Notes: a model not told the origin generated them from the sequence alone. Counted from the stretch's first letter, positions 48,501-55,848 are shown. The stretch is DNA of 64,000 nucleotides from Coemansia sp. RSA 1200 (GCA_027578915.1 JANBTT010000016.1:1-64000); one strand, 5' to 3'. Numbers and translations are program-made.

Positions 48501-51376
48501 AGCATACTCGCGCTGGCCACAGATGCGCTCCCCTCGACCACGGCGCGCACGATCGCCAGGCCTCGCAAAAGCCCCGAATGCACGCTTCTCACGTGCCCGC
48601 GCACCCCATTCTCCTTCTCCCGCTGCGCGTCAACCAGACCCTGGTCCTCCTTGCTCAGCTTGCGAGCAATGTTCTTCTTCCGCGCAATCTCCGCCTGCAC
48701 CTGCTCCGCCCACAGGTCGTCCTTGTTCTTGGCCGTGCGCGCAGTGCCCTGCGCGCGCCTTTTTGCCTCGACCGGGTCGAAGTGCAGCTGGTCCGCGGGC
48801 GTCCTCCACACAGACAGATCGTCCGCCGTGAGCTGCGAGATCTCGGCCGGATCAATGCTGTCGTGCGCGTACTCCAGCACCCGCAGCGCCACGGCCTCCC
48901 CGCCAATGAACACCAGATCCTTGATCAGATTCAGCGCTGCCCGGCCGCGCTCGTCCATCGTCGGCGTCCCCGGGCGTCCTCCTCCAGCCGCATACGAGGC
49001 CTCCAGCGCATCCACCACGCACTGCCTCAGCGCAGGGAGGTTGTCGCGGCACAGGTCGCCCGGATCAACGGATGCGCTCTGGATCAGCGAAACCCACACG
49101 CTGGTCTTTCCGCTCTCCCCGACAACCGCCCGGTGATGCGACGCCAGCGCCATCGCGACAAGCGCACGACGTCTGCGTGCACCAGGATCAGCACCGTGGG
49201 CGGCTGGAATCCCGGCTGCCGCGGCGCTGAGGATCTCGGACCACCTGGCAGAACGAGCATTGGCCTCCGTCGCCAGCGACGCCGTCATCTCCGCGAAAAG
49301 CGGGGCCTCCAGCAGGCTCCAGAGCCGCAGGGCGTCGAGCTGGCTCATCGTGGCAAGAGCACCGATGGCCGCGCGGACAACCTGCTTTCCGTCGCACTCG
49401 TCGGTCGGGCGGTGGCAGGCCACCCAGAGCAGCAGGTCGGCCACCCGCGGATCGTCGCACCCGTTGGCAAACAGCGTGGTTGCACACCGCAGCAGCCAGG
49501 AGGTCTCGCGCAGCCCACCGCATTTGTGGAACACCTTGTCCCACAGAACCAGCGACTTCTCCGTGCCCACCACCGCATCAACTAGCCGCGCGCCATCCAT
49601 GCCGGCAACACGATCCCCACCGCCATTCCTTGCTGTCGTCAGCCGGAGAAGCAGCGCAAACCCGACATGCGCCTCCAGCGCGCCGCCGCTCGCGGCCAGC
49701 GGGGCGGCCGTCGATTTCTCCGCAGTCGCGGCTAGCTGGGCTACAAGCGGGAGCACGTGCGCGGCCATCCACTGCGACCCCACAGTGTCGGCAACACCAC
49801 TATCCAGCGACCCAAAGATAGCCCACAACGGCTCGCCCACCGCATCCGCCGCCCATCCGCGTCTAACAACAGCCGAGCGCTCGGGAAGCGCCAGCCCCTT
49901 CCTTGCAGCGTCCGAGAAGGCCCCGAGAATCTCCTCGCATTCCCCGCGCCCCTCCGCATCGCTGGTTCCGGCGGCCGCTAGATGGCCGATGACAACACCC
50001 ACGTGCTTGCCTATTGCCGAGAACAGCGCACGCACCGGCGCCTCCTGCGTCTCCTTTGCTGCCATCTTCAGCAGCGCCGCCAGGATCACCACCGAGGAGG
50101 CCCACGACCCGCCACAAGCGTCGCCGGCATCTCCGGCCCGCACATCGCCCAGCAGCCCATACAGCAGCGTGCGGTGCTCGGGCTGCGCGTAGCTGCCGCG
50201 CACGAGGGGACCCGTGACGATCTCCGCAGCACGCCTCGCCGCCTCGCTGGTTCGGGGAACCCCCGCGAGATATGCAAACAGATCGGCCGCCGACCCGCGC
50301 ACGCTGGCGTTGGAGCTCTTCAGCAGACTGGACGCCAGCGGATCGGCGAACACGTCAACGTAAAGCGCGGTCAGATCAAACACCCTTGCATCCAGCGCCT
50401 GCAGCAGCCAGAGACACGTGGGCAGCACGGTCTCCGGCGAGCGGACGAGCATTTTTGAAATCGACGGCCCGAACAGGGTCCCGAAGTCGTCGCCCACGAG
50501 TAGTTGGAGAAAGTCACGCAGATCCGATACGCTGGAGTAGGATACCGGGGTCTTTGCGCAGATCAGCACTCGATCGATGTACCCGACAATGGCGTCCTTG
50601 AATCCTCTCATCCTCTTCCTTGCACTCTCGTCCCCCTGGATCCGTCGCTCGGTGCTGACTGCGTTGCCGATCAGCACGGCGGCCTCGGGCCCGGCGTTCT
50701 CGGGGCTTGTGAGAACCGCCAGCATCGGGCGGGTCATCCTCGGATGTGCGCGTATTGTGCGCCACAGATCGCGGTGCGCGCTCCAGGAGATATACCCAGC
50801 CTTGGATCTGTGCATCCCCGGGAGTGCTGGCGAAACGCCCCACAGAAGCCTGGCGGCCATAAGCACCAGCTTCTTCCACAGGTCGTCGGCGTCGGCGGCA
50901 GCCATCATGCCGGCCAGATCAACGCCATCACTGACCACCAATCCCGCACGCTCCCCGAGCGCCAGGTGAACCCACGCGAGAATCGAGAACCGGTAAGCCG
51001 CGGTTGTTGCAATATCGTCCGGATGCCCCGCGCCGTTGGCCTTTTTTCTCGGTTGCGCCGTCTCCACCATCGGCTCCAGCACCGCTACCATCGCCTTGAC
51101 AAACACTTCGCGCTTCTTTACCGCCAGCTCCCTCAGCACCTCCAGCACCGCATGTCGTGACGCCTTGTCCACGTATAGACCAACGGTTCCCCGCAGCACT
51201 AGTATCAGCCCCAGGAGCTCCTTGTCCTCCATCGGATGCGCTCTAATCGCCCCGGTCACTTTGTTCTTGAGCAGTACGTTTCTGCCCTTCACGCTCGATG
51301 TCAGCGATTCCGTCGACACCGCCTGCAAAAACGACTTCCATGAAAAGTCGCTGTCCCCTCCGTCCGTTTCGCTCAT
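42554..51376 (-). CDS. GCN1: Gcn1, ribosome-bound activator of the Gcn2 eIF2-alpha kinase
   Basis: Gcn1 binds translating ribosomes and Gcn2 and is needed to sense uncharged tRNA and collided ribosomes. The ATG at 51376 (MSETDGGDSDFSWKSFLQ) gives about 2,940 codons in one exon, a little above yeast Gcn1 (2,672). The protein is a nearly continuous HEAT-repeat solenoid. The centre holds the eEF3-like HEAT block: GAFGLAGLVRGRGLAALKR, ALTDTHGQVSAAARQALL, NASTKRSAAQIMGSMATLTD, and VDPVPEARATAAKALGSLV. The later RWD-binding region includes RQSSIELLGEFLYRMAGITG and YDRRTSAARTLGDLVHKLGE. The end is acidic (SDDDDDDAG). Third positions are strongly GC-biased, which keeps long antisense frames open. Confidence 0.95.
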   Translation of the reverse strand: MSETDGGDSDFSWKSFLQAVSTESLTSSVKGRNVLLKNKVTGAIRAHPMEDKELLGLILVLRGTVGLYVDKASRHAVLEVLRELAVKKREVFVKAMVAVLEPMVETAQPRKKANGAGHPDDIATTAAYRFSILAWVHLALGERAGLVVSDGVDLAGMMAAADADDLWKKLVLMAARLLWGVSPALPGMHRSKAGYISWSAHRDLWRTIRAHPRMTRPMLAVLTSPENAGPEAAVLIGNAVSTERRIQGDESARKRMRGFKDAIVGYIDRVLICAKTPVSYSSVSDLRDFLQLLVGDDFGTLFGPSISKMLVRSPETVLPTCLWLLQALDARVFDLTALYVDVFADPLASSLLKSSNASVRGSAADLFAYLAGVPRTSEAARRAAEIVTGPLVRGSYAQPEHRTLLYGLLGDVRAGDAGDACGGSWASSVVILAALLKMAAKETQEAPVRALFSAIGKHVGVVIGHLAAAGTSDAEGRGECEEILGAFSDAARKGLALPERSAVVRRGWAADAVGEPLWAIFGSLDSGVADTVGSQWMAAHVLPLVAQLAATAEKSTAAPLAASGGALEAHVGFALLLRLTTARNGGGDRVAGMDGARLVDAVVGTEKSLVLWDKVFHKCGGLRETSWLLRCATTLFANGCDDPRVADLLLWVACHRPTDECDGKQVVRAAIGALATMSQLDALRLWSLLEAPLFAEMTASLATEANARSARWSEILSAAAAGIPAAHGADPGARRRRALVAMALASHHRAVVGESGKTSVWVSLIQSASVDPGDLCRDNLPALRQCVVDALEASYAAGGGRPGTPTMDERGRAALNLIKDLVFIGGEAVALRVLEYAHDSIDPAEISQLTADDLSVWRTPADQLHFDPVEAKRRAQGTARTAKNKDDLWAEQVQAEIARKKNIARKLSKEDQGLVDAQREKENGVRGHVRSVHSGLLRGLAIVRAVVEGSASVASASMLALVRIVVKRAVIGGGAVARELAGPGIVATMVALAGVADGLDADMRLPLAMGLLRARGFESVVPDNWMRESMESLATRVYYRLRVNCEASPLPPAGFNFLLPFMQATAELGGWGKRVPKKRGVVEEHDEYAQMDSASEQLSMAVALLSFHAHFGNVEAMPRKEMLDLMVLVMATQPALLAGCRDTMVKMAEEMEGSDTPLERDALLAGLVQPDSAVRGACLLALDYVDLTGLEYSAPLWANVGGRGSETVALEQNAELAQALWADNGMEAVPALVAGLVPLLGSAASEVRSCAARSIGLAVREAREQGGDGEDGAAMVAVALDELMRAYSAWHVSLEPEYDEYGIVVAGTQNRADTAEPRVAVADALHHLAPELGTADQVNAVIRFLVEDGVLGERSEPVRAHMLAAGARAVSLEHGTRWSAQLMPTLERFLAERDRRTVAYDRIREGVVVLLGRLAQHLPGGGENDARVADAVDRLVATLATPSEAVQSAVGDCLPPLAKRIDEPKFAALVEAVLGRTLDGAKYSDRRGGAFGLAGLVRGRGLAALKRYGVIDRLRAACEDKRAQTQQQRQGALFAYETLASTVGRLFEPYVIQFIPQLLELFGDGSGDVREAALDTARAIMGSISGHGVKLVLPAALAGLGADQWRTKKGSVEMLGSMAFCAPKQLSTSLPRVVPSIIEALTDTHGQVSAAARQALLRFGDVIHNPEIQAIVPAILAALDDPAQQTDAALRTLLHTAFVHYVDAPSLALVVPVLERGMRERNASTKRSAAQIMGSMATLTDPKDLAPYLGSLVPLVRGVLVDPVPEARATAAKALGSLVQRLGEEQFPSLVADLIKVLKGGDASGVDRAGAAQGLSEVLAGVGVGRLEGLLPEVLASCNGAAQVPVREGFMTLLIYLPTTFGDEFRRFLPQVLAPVLAGLADENELVRVAAMRAGRILVVSYSVSAADVILPELLAALGHALWRIRQSSIELLGEFLYRMAGITGKQAERDREAARELFFAAHGEDSDGAEAAGGVDVDGDGDEADNEAEEEAAISSNLREVLNEKLGADRCQAVLAALYVARSDVSALVRQASFGVWKSIVHNTPRTVRECLSSIMEIVLAGLSSAAYDRRTSAARTLGDLVHKLGEAVMSRVVPILRKALSATGGGAGSGVRHGVFVGLAEILHSTGKAYVDDYADAMVPLVRRGLCDDDAAVREAAAAAFNALQQAVGPRAVDAVVPPLLAALTQRDGGALVGGDLDGIDAAGALEALRELMAVRASAVFPVLIPTLTARPVSAFNARALASLIQVSSGGGGGGVLGRRLPHILAAVFESLPIHHAAGDGEAEDALRETVRVVVGQAAADEATLETLMLKFHEMARVGEGVDLAAAPQDASRVAEACFAMEALCKAFGPSSAARGRSVLGAHVADWLRILIDLLAAPSPHAVRAAWAALDALCRTIPKDDYDGYVGPVSRAVQHATDQLLPRTRPTMPGFDLPKGIAPLLPIYAQGLLTGSPDTKERAVRGMARLVRFTAPSALRLFATGITGPLIRIVGDRNPPNVKAAILSTLGLLLAQVPALMRPFLPQLQRTFVRALSEPDDIVRQRAAAALAALIPLQTRLDPLVAELTAGLSKQQQAGGAADDPGMRMAVLKAVCAVFRAPGASSLSPASMQTLEAAVLARNEFSSLGSSAANSDYRWRALRSRAFGGLCSILPADLAARMVVQHAIVAPPADPASAAGAGGDSGLVQGLKMEFLAAVLAQAPGLARESSELQLKISACVDRALTPRTGGGGAGEAVGQAALQAAGVAKNMLLPPRGASAILPGDSPIALQMCQALVRVVSLGADQHNNGGFDNDVLQAALLALKALAKHRFRETVEPIRDSVVGAAVALVRNRNIPVKLAAERCVLYALRLARVPAAADEQEAVGESFEGSLDGLNSYVANVGGPESDAGKTVLDYHRRVMSKLADATRELDYVSDDDDDDAGNLSLVSGGDGESTAADI

Positions 51377-51870
51377 TATTGATTCCAACTAGATAGATTT
51401 TGATGTAACCGAAGAAGCCCTTTATTAGCTTTTTGGATTCAGAATGTAAAGCCAAGGTAGGCCTGTGCAACTATATCCCTGTTAGTGTCGGAAAATAAAT
51501 ATAAAAAACCACAACACTGCACCTTGTACAAATCAAAGAGTATGGAAAATTTTGAAAAAGGATAAACTGCGAATTGATTAATTGAAAAAATATATAAAGC
51601 AAATCCTTACGCAAAAAGACGAGAAATAAAACCAGGCTGTAGTTGTACGCATTTTTCTTTATGCGTAGTTTGTGTGCTGCGGTTTCAAGAAATAGCCTTT
51701 TCCATATTGATCTGGATTATGTTTCAACAACCGCAGCGAATTGTTTGCCTTCTGTGCTCTTTCTAACCCGCTGCGGTACAGACAGCCTTAGCAACAAGGG
51801 ATCTATAGTTCTTTACCAGCAGTAAATAAAAAAGGTTACTGATCTTACCGAGGGTTAGCAAAAGAGAAGT
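51377..51870. promoter_or_regulatory. GCN1 upstream region
   Basis: This is 494 bp between GCN1 and the tRNA-Ala gene, both on the minus strand. GC content drops sharply within it. No ORF or uORF array is clear, and no other element is seen. Confidence 0.4.
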
Positions 51871-51941
51871 GGAGACTCGGGGGATCGATCCCCGGACCTC
51901 TCGCATGCAAAGCGAGCGTTCTACCACTGAACTAAATCCCC
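51871..51941 (-). tRNA. tRNA-Ala (anticodon UGC)
   Basis: Read on the minus strand, GGGGATT pairs with AGTCTCC to form the acceptor stem. The D arm contains A-box-like TTAGTTCAGTGGTAGAACG. The anticodon stem CTCGC/GCGAG closes TTTGCAT, so the anticodon is TGC for alanine. The T arm reads CCGGGGATCGATCCCCCG, with the loop ATCGATC slightly unlike TTCGANN. A TTTT terminator follows the 3' end. There is no intron. It lies exactly at the boundary between GC-rich GCN1 DNA and the AT-rich island. Confidence 0.95.
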
Positions 51942-52185
51942 ATCAGAAGTGTCTGATTACCACCTAAACAGCAGAATTTAAATATTTCATCTTTGGATTA
52001 TACAGTTTCATAATATTACTATTGCTTTTACTTGATCCAGATATTTCTTTTTTAATATGACTACACCATTCCTACACTCTATTTCTCGGCTTGCTTGTAT
52101 GCATCATCATACATTTAGATATGAGATATGCACCTTATATTTCTTTCTACACTCTGCTGAAGGTAGACCTTCTGTTTTTTTTTTA

Positions 52186-52246
52186 GCAAGATGTTAATAT
52201 CCACAGGTATGCCATTCTTTGGATAGCTGCAACATGGCGCTAATCG
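52186..52246. repeat. Duplicated non-coding segment a, copy 1
   Basis: GCAAGATGTTAATATCCACAGG and the next 40 bp align by eye with 54371-54431, sharing GCAA-ATGTTAAT, CCACAGGxATxCCAT and AACATGxxxCTAA. It lies on the 3' side of the 56-residue ORF at 52337-52507. Confidence 0.6.
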
Positions 52247-52273
52247 AAATAGAGCTTTATCTTTAATGATAAT

Positions 52274-52327
52274 AGGAAAACAATTATATTTATTTGTAAC
52301 ATTAGATTATGGCAAAGATTAATATGC
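52274..52327. repeat. Duplicated non-coding segment b, copy 1
   Basis: The segment starting AGGAAAACAATTATATTTATT aligns with 54981-55035 (TTGGAAAACAACTTTATTTAT) and shares the later TGTxACATxAxAxTATGxCxA pattern. It is directly downstream of the small charged ORF on the minus strand, so it may be its 3' UTR. Confidence 0.6.
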
Positions 52328-52336
52328 TATATACTA

Positions 52337-52507
52337 CTACCCATCTCTTCTTCTTCTTCTACCTCTGCTTGCCTCTTCTTTTTCTATTTGCGCATAATAT
52401 TCCTCTTCTCTTCTCTTCTGCTCATCCTCTTTTGTTCTTCTTTGTTTTCGTTTGTCCTCTTCTTCATCCGAGTCAATTATAGATTGATCTCTTCTTCTGT
52501 CTCCCAT
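52337..52507 (-). CDS. Small highly charged protein, island family member 1
   Basis: This ORF encodes 56 residues, beginning MGDRRRDQSIIDSDEEEDKR. Arg, Lys, Glu and Asp make up well over half of it, and the centre reads EEEYYAQIEKEE. It shares the layout M-x-x-RR..., an SDSDEE/DSDEEE acidic cluster and EYYAxxEK with the 53-residue ORF at 55039-55200. A TATAAA lies 156 bp upstream on the same strand (52663-52668). No family is recognised. It may be a small nucleic-acid- or protein-binding peptide. The codon-level match between two island ORFs argues that it is, or was, a gene. Confidence 0.5.
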   Translation of the reverse strand: MGDRRRDQSIIDSDEEEDKRKQRRTKEDEQKRREEEYYAQIEKEEASRGRRRRRDG

Positions 52508-52662
52508 TCTTATATTAATGTATTTTGTGTTTGGTTTTTGCTAATTGTTAAAAAGATGTTGACCAAGCTTGATACAAAATATATAATTGAACATGTAAAT
52601 AACAAAAAACGTAAATCAATAATTGTTGGAGAAACAAAACCGGTAGCTACCAAGCACTCATT

Positions 52663-52668
52663 TTTATA
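52663..52668 (-). promoter_or_regulatory. TATA box upstream of charged ORF 1
   Basis: TATAAA on the minus strand lies 156 bp upstream of the ATG at 52507. The spacing is compatible with a leader of about 120 nt. Confidence 0.35.
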
Positions 52669-52779
52669 TCCATGCCTACAAATTTTATTTTATAGAATCC
52701 TCATATGACACTACTCTTTTACTATCTTATTACACTTTCATGATATAGATTTTGTATTTTATACAATATGAACTATTAA

Positions 52780-53104
52780 GATACGTACATAGAAGAATGT
52801 CCGGTTTGTGGGCACTGCCAACTAATTTGTGTAAATACAATACAAATTCACCCATTCTGTGAATTTAAAAAATTGTCATGGGGGAATCTGACAAATGACT
52901 GTCACCTTGTCTCAGTTGAGAAACGAATATCTCTGGATAAAGCCATAAGAAATGTTTATAACCAACCAAATTTTAAAAAGGAAAAAAGAAAATATCTAAT
53001 AAACATATGATAATATATACCAACAAAATTATCTCCCAAATCCTTTACAAACTATAACTGTTTATGCTCAACTTGGAAATGCATTAAATCATCTCATCTA
53101 CTGA
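52780..53104 (+). pseudogene. Frame-broken coding relic with CxxCxxC cluster
   Basis: One frame is open for 76 codons from 52780 to TGA at 53008 and begins DTYIEECPVCGHCQLIC, a zinc-ribbon-like cysteine cluster. It continues with protein-like sequence (SVEKRISLDKAIRNVYNQ). The next frame overlaps its end and continues with LPNPLQTITVYAQLGNA to TGA at 53102. The change of frame at about 53000 looks like a single-base indel. There is no ATG at the start. I recognise no family. An intron instead of a frameshift is possible but no good splice pair is present. Confidence 0.45.
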
Positions 53105-53166
53105 TAGTGCCCATTATCATATTGAAAAGAAAGAAAGAAAAAGCCGACATGACATAATTTTTTATT

Positions 53167-53316
53167 TTATTCTAAAACTCCTCTTGTCTTTTCCTTTTCA
53201 TTTCTTTGATTTTCTCTTTCCTTATCTCTTTGTTTATTCTTCCTTTCCTGTTCTCTTTTTTTGGCGGCTTCTGCCTTTCCCTCTTCGGTTAGATCTCTTG
53301 CTGTACGTCTAGGCAT
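53167..53316 (-). CDS. Small highly charged protein, island family member 2
   Basis: This ORF encodes 49 residues, starting MPRRTARDLTEEGKAEAAKK and continuing with alternating Lys, Arg, Glu, Asn and Gln up to KEKTRGVLE. It should be almost wholly helical. A TATAAA lies 135 bp upstream on the same strand (53451-53456). It resembles members 1 and 3 in size, charge, strand and promoter layout, but lacks the EYYA motif. No family is recognised. Confidence 0.5.
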   Translation of the reverse strand: MPRRTARDLTEEGKAEAAKKREQERKNKQRDKERENQRNEKEKTRGVLE

Positions 53317-53450
53317 TTCTATATGTTATTATTTTTGCTTTCAGTAAATTAGCGCTTACTAGAGATGTAAAATGAATAATTCAGTATTATTGAGTAGAGA
53401 CTAAAACATAATAATGCAAAAAAAATTTAGCTGGAGCCAGCCTTCTCCTT

Positions 53451-53456
53451 TTTATA
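53451..53456 (-). promoter_or_regulatory. TATA box upstream of charged ORF 2
   Basis: The minus-strand sequence AATATAAAAAGG lies 135 bp upstream of the ATG at 53316. It is the best TATA match in the island. Confidence 0.4.
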
Positions 53457-53881
53457 TTCTTAATTTTTCTGCTTTCTGCACTCAATATTCTAAATAAACC
53501 AATATATTTAATTTGTCTACGGAAAAACATTGTTTCCGGTTTATATTATTTCAAATTGCAAATTAGACACATATTTGGATATGCTTATTAAACAAATCAC
53601 ATGGCCATTATATAGTAAGAGAATATGTGATAAAGAGGTGTGATAAAGGTTCTTCCTAATGGTTCTAATTAATTTGGTTTCTCGTACTGGTCATTTCAGT
53701 GTTTCGGGAAGGCGGTAAATTAATTACATAGTAGATAAGCAGATATCATATAGTCTTCTGAATTGTCAATACTTCAGGTATTGCTTTGTAAATAGAACTC
53801 TCTTGATACCACAAAAAAGACATCACAAAAAAGATAGCTACATAGGCAGAAGAAAAAAGCAAAGACATAAAATAAAGAGAA

Positions 53882-54233
53882 TCAATCTAGAGAAGTGCCA
53901 GTTGGTGTAGCAGTGGAGGCCTTTTTAACTGATCCCTTCTCTCTTTTTCGCTTTACGTGGACCCTTGCTAGATTTGCCAGCAACTGTTGCCATTGCTGGT
54001 TTCTATGGGTGCTCAAATGAAGATATTATGTTCAATATCCTGGTTGATACTGGTATTGGCTGGTTGTAGTATGGTAATGCAAGGGCAGTCACAAGGCAGT
54101 TTAGAATGCTCTTCCATGACATTGGGAATTCTGTGTAAACCGGTCTGTATATCTTGATTTCTGTTATAATGGTGTTAGTTTCAAAAGTCGGAATAAGTTG
54201 TTCTAATGGTTGTGCAGCAATAATATTTTTCAT
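53882..54233 (-). pseudogene. Disrupted minus-strand ORF (in-frame TAG plus frameshift)
   Basis: From ATG 54233 there are 76 codons (MKNIIAAQPLEQLIPTFETN..., with an FPMSWKSILNCLVTALAL segment). An in-frame TAG follows at 54003. The same frame then stays open for a basic segment (MATVAGKSSKGPRKAKKREG) to TAA at 53925. Directly after KREG a different frame continues with SVKKASTATPTGTSLD to TGA at 53882. The sequence composition is coherent across both breaks, so I read it as one decayed gene. Alternatively the 76-codon ORF and the short basic ORF could be separate small genes. No family is recognised. Confidence 0.4.
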
Positions 54234-54370
54234 CTTTGGGGGTTGTTACTTAATATCCTTTATCTAGCCTTCTTTTTTGTTAATAAATATTTTAATATGA
54301 CAACATATATACAGGCATGCATAATAAATAACCAATTTTACACCCTACAAAAAGTAAGCCTTGCGTTTTT

Positions 54371-54431
54371 TGCAAAATGTTAATTAGCCACAGGCATACC
54401 ATGCAATGGTTATCTATAACATGTAACTAAA
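54371..54431. repeat. Duplicated non-coding segment a, copy 2
   Basis: GCAAAATGTTAATTAGCCACAGG and flanking bases match copy 1 at 52186-52246. In this copy the secreted-protein gene (54532-54885) lies between segments a and b; in copy 1 they are about 30 bp apart. Confidence 0.6.
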
Positions 54432-54531
54432 ATCCCTTCTATTGACAGCAGTACAATATTTGCCTTTTGTATAGCTGCTACAAAATAACAAATTAATATT
54501 ATTCTACTTTTTCCTTATAAACACTAACCTT

Positions 54532-54885
54532 ATGAAAACAATGAAGCTGTCGTTATTGCTATTTGCAGTGCTTTCTATGGCAGCGTTGATTTTGGCTCTC
54601 AATTCAGAAGAAATGTCTGCCATACAGCACTTCTTGGACAGCACATCCAGCGTCGGAACAGATAGCGGTCTAACAAACGAGGAGATAGCCCATGACCTCG
54701 CAGAAGCGCTTGGGTTTCACAACTCTGCTCGCCTACTCTACAAGCATTCGCCAGATGCGCACATGGCATACAACACAATGTATGACACTCTTATTTATCT
54801 CTCTGTCAGCGGGTTCACTACTCGCGAGCAGAAAAAGCAAGTCAAAAAGGTTATAAGGTACTTTGAATCCAATCTTTTAGAGTAG
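54532..54885 (+). CDS. Small secreted protein of unknown function
   Basis: The 117-residue product has a clear signal peptide (MKTMKLSLLLFAVLSMAALI, cleavage near ALA/LNS). A cysteine-free mature domain of about 94 residues is predicted to be helical, with SGLTNEEIAHDLAEALGFHN and TTREQKKQVKKVIRYFESN. Codon use is more GC-balanced than the surrounding island. A TTATAAAC lies about 14 bp upstream of the ATG, too close for a TATA box of this start. It is unrecognised and could be a small secreted effector-type or wall protein. It interrupts the a-b duplicated segment pair. Confidence 0.65.
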   Translation: MKTMKLSLLLFAVLSMAALILALNSEEMSAIQHFLDSTSSVGTDSGLTNEEIAHDLAEALGFHNSARLLYKHSPDAHMAYNTMYDTLIYLSVSGFTTREQKKQVKKVIRYFESNLLE

Positions 54886-54980
54886 TGGAGTAGATATAGC
54901 TACAATCATTTTTGCTGTTACTAATTCCAGTCGGCACTAATACACATTGCTGATAGAAACAAAGGTATTATTTAATAATA

Positions 54981-55035
54981 TTGGAAAACAACTTTATTTA
55001 TCTGTTACATGAAACTATGACGATTATTGACATGG
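54981..55035. repeat. Duplicated non-coding segment b, copy 2
   Basis: TTGGAAAACAACTTTATTTATC and the following bases match copy 1 at 52274-52327. It again lies just downstream (minus strand) of a small charged ORF. Confidence 0.6.
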
Positions 55036-55038
55036 CAT

Positions 55039-55200
55039 TTATTTTGTTATCTTTTCTTTTTTTCTTCGTTTTCCTCTTTTTTTATTTGTGCATTGTCTTA
55101 ATCGAGCCCTTTTTTTTTCTTGATCAGCATAATATTCGTCGTCGCTATCACTGGCCTTTTCTTTATTCCTTCCTCTTTCCATGTTTCTTCTGTTGTCCAT
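55039..55200 (-). CDS. Small highly charged protein, island family member 3
   Basis: This ORF encodes 53 residues, starting MDNRRNMERGRNKEKASDSD, then DEYYADQEKK and a very basic C-terminus (NKKRGKRRKKEKITK). The SDSDDEYYADQEKK block aligns with the acidic cluster plus EEYYAQIEKE of member 1. A TATAAA lies 98 bp upstream (55298-55303). Its downstream flank is repeat segment b, as for member 1, so gene and flank were duplicated together. No family is recognised. Confidence 0.5.
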   Translation of the reverse strand: MDNRRNMERGRNKEKASDSDDEYYADQEKKRARLRQCTNKKRGKRRKKEKITK

Positions 55201-55297
55201 TATTAAGGGTTGTCACAAAAAATGTAATTGGTTATTAAATTAACAAGAAAAATATGTGAGAAATAAAAGAAAAATATGTGAAGCGTTTACCCGTTCT

Positions 55298-55303
55298 TTT
55301 ATA
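55298..55303 (-). promoter_or_regulatory. TATA box upstream of charged ORF 3
   Basis: The minus-strand sequence GCATATAAAAGAACG lies 98 bp upstream of the ATG at 55200. Confidence 0.4.
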
Positions 55304-55848
55304 TGCCGTTAATTTTCTTTGCTATCTTATTGTTCACCTTGTCTAAAAAAGTTGTTAATTTATTAAATCACATGATGTCGTTTTCTGGTTAGGAGATTTG
55401 GCTGTAAAAGTATTAATAGCCATATTAATGTGTTTCTTACCGAACTATGTGGATATTACAGAAGGAAATTTATAGCGTTATATTAATTTGTTCACTCGCA
55501 TGACGATATCCATGTCTAGTACTCAGCAGTACTCTCGATAATTCGGTAAAAAAATATTAGAGAAAGGACGAACAGCCAATATTTGCTTAATCCACCCTCC
55601 CTCATTCCCAAAGCCTGAAAATCACAAGTGCCTTATTTTTAATCCACTCAGAAAGAAACCCCCCAGAAAAAACAAAAGCAGATTTCCACAAGCAAAACGC
55701 ATAAATTTATTTTCCTTTACCAATTCCCATTGCGTGTTTATTATTTCATTTTCACTTTTCTACGCGCACAATAATTAACTGTTTGCTCTGAACGGTCCTG
55801 AATTAAGCGTTCTGAAATTAAAACGATACAGGATAAAAAGGACTACTC
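55304..55848. promoter_or_regulatory. Upstream region of the SNF5-GATA gene
   Basis: This is AT-rich at first, then purine/pyrimidine mixed near the start codon. It marks the right edge of the AT-rich island. I see no tRNA fragment or repeat matching the left edge. Confidence 0.4.

Noticed and set aside
42494..49585. 2,363-codon plus-strand ORF as a protein-coding gene
   Set aside because: Lies wholly antisense to intact GCN1; product is Arg/His/Gln/Leu-rich with no domain, as expected from the complement of GC3-biased codons.
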